A DNA stretch of 19,983 nt, from contig WFYB01000029.1 in NCBI GenBank assembly GCA_015490315.1, forward strand, positions 1-19,983, given 5' to 3'. The notes beneath the pieces are model-generated. The model saw only the letters and a list, made by a program, of their open reading frames with translations. It was not told where the DNA came from and searched no databases. Source of the DNA: Sulfurovum sp. (GTDB taxonomy: Bacteria > Campylobacterota > Campylobacteria > Campylobacterales > Sulfurovaceae). How positions within the stretch are numbered: position 1 is the stretch's first letter; each line of letters begins with the position of its first letter. A program made the translations under genes and the position numbers. Positions 1 through 6,134 of this stretch are shown piece by piece.

Positions 1-15
1 AAAAAGGTATAACAC

Positions 16-375
16 ATGAGAAATAAATTCATCGAGCAGTTTGAACAAAAGCAGATCGAAGGCAGAAACATTCCTGAATTCAGAGCTGGTGACACAGTCA
101 GAGTCGCAGTAAGAATCAAAGAAGGAAACAAAGAGAGAGTCCAGAACTACGAAGGTGTCTGTATCGCCATCAGAGGTCAGGGTACAGGGAGAACATTCAT
201 CGTCAGAAAAATGGGTGCCAACTCTGTAGGTGTAGAAAGAATCTTCCCTCTTTACTCAGACAGTATCGAAAGTATCGAAGTCGTCAGACGCGGACGTGTC
301 AGACGTGCGAAGCTGTTCTATCTTAGAGACCTTAAGGGTAAGGCTGCCCGTATCAAAGAACTCCGTAGAAAGTAA
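16..375 (+). CDS. rplS: 50S ribosomal protein L19
   Basis: L19 sits at the interface of the large and small ribosomal subunits. The 119-residue product has the usual family length. It shows the conserved core: an FRAGDTVRV segment near residues 23-31, then VRIKEGNKERVQ-YEGVCIAIRGQG, and the basic tail RVRRAKLFYLRDLKGKAARIKE. The ATG is preceded by AAAAAGG with an 8-nt spacer. The window starts only 15 nt upstream, so the promoter and any upstream partner (usually trmD) are not visible. A simple hairpin terminator follows the stop. I see nothing unusual in the protein. Confidence 0.98.
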   Translation: MRNKFIEQFEQKQIEGRNIPEFRAGDTVRVAVRIKEGNKERVQNYEGVCIAIRGQGTGRTFIVRKMGANSVGVERIFPLYSDSIESIEVVRRGRVRRAKLFYLRDLKGKAARIKELRRK

Positions 376-389
376 TCTCTCTTTCTGCT

Positions 390-409
390 TTCCCGCATAT
401 TTGCGGGAA
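390..409 (+). terminator. Intrinsic terminator after rplS
   Basis: An 8-bp perfect stem TTCCCGCA / TGCGGGAA with a TATT loop starts 15 nt after the rplS stop and is followed by TTATTC. The T-tract is short, so termination may be partial. The perfect stem and its position make a terminator the simplest reading. Confidence 0.75.
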
Positions 410-426
410 TTATTCAGTCACTTACT

Positions 427-511
427 TATCGTAAGCTCCTTCACAATAACCCAAAAATCTACAGAAAATCAAAAAAAGATATTTACTTTCTGTCAGTATC
501 GTAAGCTCCTT
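427..511. repeat. Imperfect direct repeat pair (TATCGTAAGCTCCTT)
   Basis: The 15-mer TATCGTAAGCTCCTT occurs at 427-441 and again at 497-511, exactly 70 bp apart. Similarity continues at lower identity downstream (CAATAACCCAAAAATCTA against CCCAAATCCAGAAATCTA). No convincing gene lies here, although a frame stays open through it. The rest of 410-590 is AT-rich and shows no other structure I can support. Confidence 0.6.
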
Positions 512-590
512 TACCCAAATCCAGAAATCTAAGCACAACTCAAACAAATTCCTTCATAAAATTAGCAAGCATAAATCTAACCTCAAATAA

Positions 591-644
591 AATTCCTAAT
601 TCCTAATTCCTAATTCCTAATTCCTAATTCCTAATTCCTAATTC
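591..644. repeat. Heptanucleotide tandem array, unit AATTCCT
   Basis: Seven perfect copies of AATTCCT (591-639) are followed by AATTC. On the minus strand the unit reads AATTAGG. It ends 24 nt before the -10 box of the next gene. Three other heptamer arrays in the window (8009, 8107, 19628) fit the same purine-strand consensus, ARTKARR, although their units differ. Confidence 0.95.
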
Positions 645-667
645 TCATGTCACACATTTTTTTTGGA

Positions 668-673
668 TATAAT
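668..673 (+). promoter_or_regulatory. Putative -10 box for the 709/1285 gene pair
   Basis: A perfect TATAAT in the context GGATATAATATT, preceded by an eight-T run. This matches epsilonproteobacterial housekeeping promoters, which have a -10 box and T-rich upstream DNA rather than a -35 box. Expected transcription start is near 680, about 30 nt before the start codon. Confidence 0.65.
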
Positions 674-708
674 ATTTTCTTACATTTGATGATGGGAAGT
701 GAGAAGTG

Positions 709-1284
709 ATGATTGTACGTATGAAAAACAGATTGATTTCATTGATGCAGCTTTTGCTGGTGTTGATCTTTATTATTTTTGAAGAGTTGATATGGGAGGG
801 GATTGCAAAGCCGATCTATCAGCGGATTCATGCACTCAGGATCCTCCAAAAGGTTGAAGCGAAGCTCAGAAGTGTGAACCCTGTGGTGATTTTGCTGCTC
901 TTTGTGATACTTTTGGCTATGGTGGAGGCATTTGGTATCTATGCGGGGTTGTTGTTTGTGAGCGGACACTTCTTGCTGGGTCTTGGACTCTACCTTTCCA
1001 AGATCCCTATCGCTGCCTTTACCTTCTGGCTCTTCAGAGTAACAGAGGATAAGCTGATGCGTTTTGCTTGGTTCAAGTGGCTCTATGAGAAGATCATGAC
1101 CGCGATCGACTGGCTGAAATCGCTTGCGATCTATCAGGAGACAATGGCGAAGCTCAAAGCGCTCAAAGCAGAGATCAAAGCAGCGGCACGCCGTTTCAAA
1201 GAGCGGTATTTCAAAGAGGAGAGCCCTTTTGTAAAGAGACTCAAGAGACACTATAGAAATCTCAAAGAGTATCTGGACAGATAG
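709..1284 (+). CDS. Unrecognised membrane protein with basic C-terminal helix
   Basis: I do not recognise this family. The product of about 191 residues has a hydrophobic segment near residues 10-26 (LISLMQLLLVLIFIIFEEL) and a long hydrophobic stretch near 57-106 that could form two membrane spans. A Lys/Arg-rich, probably helical cytoplasmic tail of about 65 residues follows. GTG at 706, ATG at 709 and ATG at 721 are all possible starts. I chose 709 because GGGAAG lies about 10 nt upstream; 721 has no good Shine-Dalgarno. The stop abuts the start of the next gene, so the two are surely cotranscribed. An antisense ORF of 170 codons over this gene has no protein-like features. Confidence 0.75.
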   Translation: MIVRMKNRLISLMQLLLVLIFIIFEELIWEGIAKPIYQRIHALRILQKVEAKLRSVNPVVILLLFVILLAMVEAFGIYAGLLFVSGHFLLGLGLYLSKIPIAAFTFWLFRVTEDKLMRFAWFKWLYEKIMTAIDWLKSLAIYQETMAKLKALKAEIKAAARRFKERYFKEESPFVKRLKRHYRNLKEYLDR

Positions 1285-2352
1285 ATGAAGCGGTTTGGGG
1301 CATGGCGCTGGGTATGGTATCTGCTACCTATTGTGCTGTTTGTGGTAGTGTTGTTGAGTGTAGAGGGTATCAGGAGCTTTCTCTTTGCACTACTGTTGCG
1401 GCTCTTTTGGTTTCTCAAAAAGCATATTGTTTTGATCTTGACGGGATTTTTTCTGGTCAAAGGCAAATTCATCCTTTCGCTCTTTCTCAAGAAGCTGGCA
1501 CTCATCTCTGCGACAGGGCTTGGCAAGCGCTATGTGATCGAACGGGTGATCTCCAAAAATATCAAACGCCATCTCTTTAATCCCATCAGTGATGACCTCA
1601 AGCGTCTTGTTGAGTATCTCAAGATCCGCTTCAAGAGCTTCCCATTGACCAACAGACTTATCGCACTAACCACCTTCATCGGTTCACTCGGTATCGTAGG
1701 CAAACTGATGGGCGGACTGTTGGTACTCAAGGTACTCATCGCGCGTTTTTGGAGTCTGCTGCTCTCTATCGTGCTTAAGGTAGGTACGGGAGTAGCCTAC
1801 TTCTTTACCGATATCTTCTGGGGCAGCTGGGTTGCGCCGCTCATTGAGGTACTGCTCTTTACATGGCTCTTGGAGTGGCTGGAGAAGATCCCTTTTCTCA
1901 AGCGTTTTTTTGCAGCGATCTATGCCTTTTTTCTGGCATTTTTTGAGGAACTCGAAGAGATACTCGAACGCTATTTTCATCTGCCGATACGCCGTTTGCT
2001 CGGAGGACTTGCGATGCGGATCAAAAAGGGTATCTACAGGATCATCGGCTATAAGAGGGTCAATGCCTACCGCTCACTCCAGCAGATCAGGGCACTGCAT
2101 CCCAACACTGTTGCGCACCTGAGGGAAAAGAGACGCAGCTATCTTGCCAAGAGACGGAGACGTGCTTCCTCTCTCTATCTGCAGAGAAAAGAGGCAAAGC
2201 AAAAAAGGAAAAAGAGTAAGCAGGCTTCTATTGATGCCCACCGGGATTATGTCGGGGTACAAAGCGGTTCATCTCCTCGCCGCCGATACGGTAGGCTTCG
2301 CCAAAGCCGAATGTCGCCTCTCCATAGAAGGGTGTCAGGCAGTAGAGCCTGA
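1285..2352 (+). CDS. Unrecognised multi-span membrane protein, basic C-terminus
   Basis: The family is not recognised. The 355-residue product starts directly after the TAG of the preceding gene. Hydrophobic segments lie near residues 12-28, 32-62, 130-180 and 190-225, so several membrane spans are likely. Residues 265-315 are extremely Arg/Lys-rich (for example EKRRSYLAKRRRRAS and KEAKQKRKKSK). This resembles its neighbour: hydrophobic N-terminal part, basic helical tail. The last 41 codons run antisense to the 3' end of a conserved minus-strand gene, and their composition (VQSGSSPRRRYGRLRQSRM) looks like an accidental read-through. The native C-terminus may therefore have been shorter in the ancestor. 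Confidence 0.75.
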   Translation: MKRFGAWRWVWYLLPIVLFVVVLLSVEGIRSFLFALLLRLFWFLKKHIVLILTGFFLVKGKFILSLFLKKLALISATGLGKRYVIERVISKNIKRHLFNPISDDLKRLVEYLKIRFKSFPLTNRLIALTTFIGSLGIVGKLMGGLLVLKVLIARFWSLLLSIVLKVGTGVAYFFTDIFWGSWVAPLIEVLLFTWLLEWLEKIPFLKRFFAAIYAFFLAFFEELEEILERYFHLPIRRLLGGLAMRIKKGIYRIIGYKRVNAYRSLQQIRALHPNTVAHLREKRRSYLAKRRRRASSLYLQRKEAKQKRKKSKQASIDAHRDYVGVQSGSSPRRRYGRLRQSRMSPLHRRVSGSRA

Positions 2353-2719
2353 AGTCCTGCATCTCGGAGAGCATCTCAATGGTTGGATGTCGTTTTTGAA
2401 ACGCTTGGATGATCTCGCGGTAGCGTGCATCTTCTCTGGGAATAATACTGCCATCACACTGCATGGTGATACGTTTACGGGCAAAGAGATTGCTGCTTTT
2501 GCTCTCATCTTCAATGAACATACAGGAGACTTTGGGGGTTGCCTGGATATTTTGGGCATGGGTCGCGATGTCGGAGAGAAAGAGATAGATTTTTGCACCG
2601 TCATAGTAGAAGGGTGCATAGGAGCTGAACGGGTAGCCGTTTGAAGCGATAGTGCCCAGTATGGTGGTCAGAAACTGCTCGATAAAAGGCGCGATTGGCT
2701 GATGGATCATATCTGACAT
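2228..2719 (-). CDS. HugZ-like / pyridoxamine 5'-phosphate oxidase-fold protein
   Basis: The 163-residue protein has the split-barrel FMN-binding fold of the PNPOx superfamily and resembles the HugZ/HutZ haem-utilisation branch. Visible features are LGTIASNGYPFSSYAPF near the N-terminus, then IYLFLSDIATHAQNIQ and VSCMFIEDES, then the LFARKRITMQCDG strand. A GFGEAYRI segment lies near the end. Haem breakdown is only one possibility, since many relatives have unknown substrates and this copy is shorter than H. pylori HugZ. The ATG has an AGGAG Shine-Dalgarno with a 6-nt spacer. It lies 22 nt after smpB, so the two are probably one operon. Its last 125 bp overlap the convergent gene ending at 2352. 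Confidence 0.85.
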   Translation of the reverse strand: MSDMIHQPIAPFIEQFLTTILGTIASNGYPFSSYAPFYYDGAKIYLFLSDIATHAQNIQATPKVSCMFIEDESKSSNLFARKRITMQCDGSIIPREDARYREIIQAFQKRHPTIEMLSEMQDFRLYCLTPFYGEATFGFGEAYRIGGEEMNRFVPRHNPGGHQ

Positions 2720-2741
2720 AGGGGACTCCTTTTGCGTTGTG

Positions 2742-3203
2742 TCAGTAGCTGCGGTTTTTCATCGCGGCTCTTGCTTCTCGGTCAAGTGTCTTGGCTTTGA
2801 GGTCGGCGCGTTTGTCGTGCAGCTTTTTTCCTTTTGCAAGGGCGATACTCACTTTGGCAAAGTTGCGTTCATTGAAGTAGAGCATCAACGGTACGATGGT
2901 CAGCCCCTCTTTATGTACCTTATTGTGAAGTTTGAGCAGCTCTTTTTTGTGAAGCAGCAGTTTGCGCGGCGCTCTGGGGTCACGGGTGAAGTGTTTGTTG
3001 GCAGTCTCAAGCTCCGAGATGTGGGCATTCATCAAAAAGAGCTCTCCCTTGATGAAGCGGCAGTAGGCGTCATTGAGGTTGGCGCGTTTGGCACGCAGCG
3101 CTTTGACCTCTGAGCCTGTCAGGACGATCCCCGCTTCGAACTTTTCGATGATCTCATAGTCATGTCTGGCTTTTTTGTTTTGTGCGACGACATTGATTGC
3201 CAA
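2742..3203 (-). CDS. smpB: SsrA-binding protein SmpB
   Basis: SmpB binds tmRNA and brings it to stalled ribosomes for trans-translation. The family signature is clear: NKKARHDYEIIEKFEAGIVLTGSEVKALR, then NAHI, then the KRADLKAKTLDREARAAMKNRSY tail that enters the decoding centre. I place the start at TTG 3203 (LAINVVAQNKKARH, 153 residues), with AAAAAGGA upstream. The upstream in-frame ATG at 3236 lies before the -10 box at 3225-3230 and so could not be in that transcript. tmRNA itself is not in this window. The downstream HugZ-like gene is likely cotranscribed. Confidence 0.96.
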   Translation of the reverse strand: MAINVVAQNKKARHDYEIIEKFEAGIVLTGSEVKALRAKRANLNDAYCRFIKGELFLMNAHISELETANKHFTRDPRAPRKLLLHKKELLKLHNKVHKEGLTIVPLMLYFNERNFAKVSIALAKGKKLHDKRADLKAKTLDREARAAMKNRSY

Positions 3204-3224
3204 GAGGCTATCCTTTTTGGTGTC

Positions 3225-3230
3225 ATTATA
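3225..3230 (-). promoter_or_regulatory. Putative -10 box of smpB
   Basis: TATAAT on the minus strand, about 22 nt upstream of the TTG start and just upstream of the AAAAAGGA Shine-Dalgarno. The transcript leader would be only about 15 nt. The box decides the start codon: an ATG at 3236 would lie upstream of transcription initiation. Confidence 0.65.
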
Positions 3231-3404
3231 ACACATTAGTTGTAGATATAGTGATATATTTTTTCTCTTTTTTTAGGGGTTTATTTACCAAATCTGTGTA
3301 AAATCATGATTAGGATAAATACCAGTTTTTTCAATAGCGGCATCAGTGTGATGTAGGGGCTGCACGGTTGTTCATGCTATTGGGGATAAAAATAGGGGAA
3401 ATAG

Positions 3405-4097
3405 ATGACAGACGAAGAAAGGTATACCATGAGCAGTTTTGAACTGATGCCATTCCAGGGAATGGAGCCGGCAGTCCAGAGTGAGATCAACAAATTTACA
3501 AACTATGTGACCAAGAAAAAAGGCGATACGATATTCGCAGATGATGAGTTGACACGATATTTTTATGTGATCAAAAAAGGCAAAGTCAAAAACTACCAGC
3601 TCAATCTTGATAACGGCAAAGAGCAGACACTCTACATCTTCCGGGCGGGAGATATGTTTGATACGGTGATACTGCTTGATGGAGAACCGCATGATGTGAT
3701 GTATGAGGTGATAGAGGAGTGTGAACTGCTTGAGTTTCCGATCGACTTTGTACGGGAACTGCTTTGGAAATATCCGGAGTTTAACAAAAGGTTCTATCCT
3801 TATATTGCCAAGCAGATGCGCCACATGGAGGAGCTGGCAACTGATATGTCACTCTATTCGACCGCAGAGCGCTTGATCAAGCTGATCATTCAGGATCGTG
3901 ATCCGAGTAATCTTTTTAGATTCAATATCCTGGAAGGGCTCTCCCATAGTGAGGTTGCGAATCTACTCGGTACCGTAAGACACGTTGTAGAACGCCACCT
4001 GAAGGCACTCAAAGAGGAAAATCTCATCGATGTCAAGAACAAGCATATAGAGATCCTCAACGCTGACAGACTTCTCGAAAAAATCAGCCTAATCTGA
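3405..4097 (+). CDS. Crp/Fnr-family transcriptional regulator
   Basis: The 230-residue protein has an N-terminal cyclic-nucleotide-binding-type beta-roll (about residues 20-130, including FYVIKKGKVKNYQ and LYIFRAGDMFDTVILLDGEP). A dimerisation helix follows (IAKQMRHMEELATDMSLYSTAERLIKLI), then a Crp-type winged helix near 170-215 (LSHSEVANLLGTVRHVVERHLKALKEENLI). I see no N-terminal cysteine cluster of the FNR iron-sulfur type and no strict cAMP pocket signature, so the signal is unknown. AGGGGA lies 5 nt before the ATG; ATG 3429 is an alternative start. It is followed on the same strand by yfdX and two hsp20 genes, with a palindrome between, so it may regulate them. Confidence 0.92.
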   Translation: MTDEERYTMSSFELMPFQGMEPAVQSEINKFTNYVTKKKGDTIFADDELTRYFYVIKKGKVKNYQLNLDNGKEQTLYIFRAGDMFDTVILLDGEPHDVMYEVIEECELLEFPIDFVRELLWKYPEFNKRFYPYIAKQMRHMEELATDMSLYSTAERLIKLIIQDRDPSNLFRFNILEGLSHSEVANLLGTVRHVVERHLKALKEENLIDVKNKHIEILNADRLLEKISLI

Positions 4098-4110
4098 CTT
4101 CTCTAAAGTG

Positions 4111-4128
4111 ATGCTACTAAAGTAGCAT
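4111..4128. promoter_or_regulatory. Perfect palindrome upstream of yfdX: operator or terminator
   Basis: ATGCTACT-AA-AGTAGCAT is a perfect 18-bp palindrome. Its centre (4119.5) is about 42 bp upstream of the start expected from the TATAAT at 4150-4155, the classic place for a class II Crp/Fnr activator site. As RNA it would be a 7-bp stem with a TAAA loop, 13 nt after the regulator's stop, followed only by ACACTCCTCTTT, so a weak terminator is the alternative. The half site (TGCTAC) is not the CRP (TGTGA) or FNR (TTGAT) consensus. Confidence 0.6.
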
Positions 4129-4149
4129 ACACTCCTCTTTACTCCTTGT

Positions 4150-4155
4150 TATAAT
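4150..4155 (+). promoter_or_regulatory. Putative -10 box of the yfdX-hsp20 operon
   Basis: A perfect TATAAT in GTTATAATATTTG. Predicted start is near 4162, giving a leader of about 48 nt. No -35 box is evident. The palindrome at 4111-4128 lies immediately upstream. Confidence 0.65.
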
Positions 4156-4209
4156 ATTTGCAAGTTTAGCCAACCTGACTAAATTAATCTTACCTTAAAG
4201 GAGTAAAGA

Positions 4210-5127
4210 ATGAAAAAGATTCTTCTATCAACCCTCGTAGCATCACTCTTAGTGAGTGGTTCATTTGCCAAAGAGACAGCAGCCAAAGGCGCGACTGTCA
4301 AGCAGGTCAACACGATCGCAGTCAACAATGCCAAGCAGGATGCCAAAGACCATAAAGCAAAGCTGGTACAAGAGGCGATCGATTCGCTCAAATATGCGCA
4401 TGATGCACTCGTATCATTGAACAAAAAAGATACCAAGTCAGCCAAAGCAAACATTGAAAAGGCACTGGGTAAACTCGATGTTGTTCTGGCTTCCGAGCAT
4501 GCACCAAAGCTGCTACCGGTGGACAATGTGATTACGGTACAGGAGTTTATCGGTACAAGCAAAGATGCGAAGGCAGCGGTGACACTGGCTGGGGTACTGC
4601 TTGCTGACGGCAAGGTACAGGCAGCCAGAGAGATTTTGCTACCGCTTAAGAGTGAGATCGATGTGACTGTTGTCAACCTTCCGCTTGCGACCTATCCGGA
4701 TGCCTTGAAGCTGGCAGCGAAGTATATCAATGACGGTGAAGTTGAAAAAGCTAAAGCGGTACTTGCGACAGCGTTGAGTACCTTTGTAGAAGTGACCACT
4801 GTAGCACCGATCCCGCTTCTCAAAGCAGCTGACCTTATTGCCGCAGCAGCAGCCATTGCAAGCGAAGATACCAAGCAGGCAAAAGTTTATCTGAGTGCCG
4901 CGCAGGAGCAGTTGAAACTTGCCGAGGCATTGGGTTATGTGAGCAAGAGTGATGTGACCTACAAGGCACTCGATGAGGCGATCGATGATATCAAAGACCA
5001 TATAGAGTCCAAAGAGATCAAAGCGAAGTTTGACGCGCTCAAAGCGAAACTCAAAGACTTTACGTCAAAGATCTTCAGCAGCAAAGAAGAAGCGAAAAAA
5101 GAGGCTGAAAAAGCAAGCAAAAAATAA
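4210..5127 (+). CDS. YfdX family protein, exported
   Basis: A 305-residue alanine- and lysine-rich helical protein with a typical signal peptide (MKKILLSTLVASLLVSGSFA, cleavage likely before KE). The YfdX domain is recognisable by NLPLATYPDALKLAAKYI, GEVEKAKAVLATALSTFV, PIPLLKAADLIAAAAAI and the QEQLKLAEALGY segment. The biochemical role of YfdX proteins is poorly known; they are linked to acid, heat and other envelope stress in enterobacteria. This copy is longer than E. coli YfdX (about 211 residues) and ends in a Lys/Glu-rich tail. AAGGAG precedes the ATG. It heads an apparent operon with two cytosolic Hsp20 genes. Location is probably periplasmic. Confidence 0.88.
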   Translation: MKKILLSTLVASLLVSGSFAKETAAKGATVKQVNTIAVNNAKQDAKDHKAKLVQEAIDSLKYAHDALVSLNKKDTKSAKANIEKALGKLDVVLASEHAPKLLPVDNVITVQEFIGTSKDAKAAVTLAGVLLADGKVQAAREILLPLKSEIDVTVVNLPLATYPDALKLAAKYINDGEVEKAKAVLATALSTFVEVTTVAPIPLLKAADLIAAAAAIASEDTKQAKVYLSAAQEQLKLAEALGYVSKSDVTYKALDEAIDDIKDHIESKEIKAKFDALKAKLKDFTSKIFSSKEEAKKEAEKASKK

Positions 5128-5128
5128 A

Positions 5129-5161
5129 AAGGCGCAGCTTCGGCTGCCTTAAGAAAGGAGG
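5129..5161 (+). promoter_or_regulatory. UUCG hairpin and SD-sequestering alternative before hsp20
   Basis: GCAGC (5134-5138), TTCG loop, GCTGC (5143-5147) form a very stable tetraloop hairpin in the yfdX-hsp20 gap. It has no T-tract, so it is not a usual terminator. CCTT at 5147-5150 can also pair with AAGG at 5155-5158, inside the hsp20 Shine-Dalgarno (AAAGGAGG). The two pairings share base 5147 (and 5148-5150 if the first stem extends), so they compete. It may stabilise mRNA or tune translation; a thermosensor role is a guess. Confidence 0.4.
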
Positions 5162-5165
5162 AACT

Positions 5166-5600
5166 ATGTTTGTAACACGTTACAACCCTTATGCGGAGAA
5201 TCAGCTAAGAAAGGGATTTGAAGCACTTAATACTTTGATGAGCAATCTTGAACAAGAGGAGGGAGCGATTGCATCTTTCATTCCTGCGGTCAACACCCGT
5301 GTTGATGATGATGCCTATTATATTGAGCTCGATCTCCCGGGTGTCAAGAAAGATGATATAGAGATTACAGCAGAAGACAATATCCTGACAGTCTCCGGAG
5401 AGCGCAAAATGCGTGAAGAGTTGAATGCGGATGATTACTATAAAGTAGAGAGCCGCTACGGTAAGTTCTCGCGCAGTTTTACGCTCCCTGAGGATGCTGA
5501 CCCTGATGGGATCGAAGCACATATGCAAAACGGTGTGCTCGAGATCGTGATACCTAAACGTAAAGATATTCATCAGGTCAAAAAGATAAGTATCAAGTAA
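5166..5600 (+). CDS. Small heat shock protein, Hsp20/alpha-crystallin family
   Basis: An ATP-independent holdase chaperone of 144 residues. The alpha-crystallin domain covers about residues 40-135: VNTRVDDDAYYIELDLPGVKKDDIEI, then ILTVSGERKMREE, YGKFSRSFTLPEDAD and the conserved NGVLEIVIPK. A C-terminal I-S-I (KKISIK) matches the I-x-I motif used in oligomer assembly. The N-terminal arm (about 40 residues) includes RYNPYAENQLRKGFEAL. The Shine-Dalgarno AAAGGAGG is strong. It lies 38 nt after yfdX and 18 nt before a second hsp20, so all three genes appear cotranscribed. Confidence 0.97.
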   Translation: MFVTRYNPYAENQLRKGFEALNTLMSNLEQEEGAIASFIPAVNTRVDDDAYYIELDLPGVKKDDIEITAEDNILTVSGERKMREELNADDYYKVESRYGKFSRSFTLPEDADPDGIEAHMQNGVLEIVIPKRKDIHQVKKISIK

Positions 5601-5618
5601 AGGTAAAGGAGGTGCAAC

Positions 5619-6059
5619 ATGGCAACAACTGAAAAAGATGTTATCAGCAAAGCAAAAGAGGTTGCGCAAACACTTGAAGAAAAAGTGGAAAAAGGCATAG
5701 AAGTCGCCAAAGAGACTTTTGCCAATGTGGCAAGTCATCTCCCTTTTGCTAATCTTGCCCGAAAAGGAAGTGATACATTCGTGATCGAAGTGGATCTTCC
5801 CGGTGTAGACAAAAAGGATATTGAACTCATCGTAGAGGACAATATCCTGACAGTAAAGGCGGTACGCAAGATGAAAAACGAGGTCAAAAAAGATGACTAC
5901 TATCTTTGTGAGAGCAACTTTGGACTGATATCAAGAAGTTTTGTGCTGCCTGAAGGGATCGACAAAGAGAAGATCGATGCCAAATACGAAGACGGCAGAT
6001 TGATTATCACGCTTGAAAAAGAGGAATCACGCAAAGCAAAAAAACTCTCTATTAAATAA
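5619..6059 (+). CDS. Small heat shock protein, second Hsp20 paralogue
   Basis: A 146-residue Hsp20 with the alpha-crystallin core at about residues 48-140 (SDTFVIEVDLPGVDKKDIELIVEDNILTV is split by the core strands; DGRLIITLEK is the usual end motif). It closes with KKLSIK, an I/L-x-I type tail. It shares the DDYY and SRSF.LPE motifs with the upstream copy, so the pair probably arose by tandem duplication. The N-terminal arm differs strongly: residues 1-45 are a charged amphipathic helix (KDVISKAKEVAQTLEEKVEK) rather than an aromatic arm. Different substrates or hetero-oligomers are plausible but inferred. The Shine-Dalgarno AAAGGAGGT is strong, and a terminator follows the stop. Confidence 0.97.
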   Translation: MATTEKDVISKAKEVAQTLEEKVEKGIEVAKETFANVASHLPFANLARKGSDTFVIEVDLPGVDKKDIELIVEDNILTVKAVRKMKNEVKKDDYYLCESNFGLISRSFVLPEGIDKEKIDAKYEDGRLIITLEKEESRKAKKLSIK

Positions 6060-6080
6060 CCACGAACTATTTGTTTTGGA

Positions 6081-6100
6081 CGAGGCAGACTATAGCCTCG
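6081..6100 (+). terminator. Intrinsic terminator of the yfdX-hsp20 operon
   Basis: CGAGGC / GCCTCG stem with loop AGACTATA, followed by CCATTTTCTTTT, 21 nt after the second hsp20 stop. GC-rich stem plus T-rich tail fits a Rho-independent terminator. Confidence 0.8.
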
Positions 6101-6134
6101 CCATTTTCTTTTAATCTTATTTTGAGGAACCACC

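Noticed and set aside
591..644. CRISPR array
   Set aside because: The repeats are 7 bp with no spacers, far from CRISPR dimensions, and no cas genes are present.
739..1251. Minus-strand open frame of 170 codons opposite the first membrane protein gene
   Set aside because: The plus-strand frame has membrane spans, an SD and a promoter; the antisense frame has none of these.
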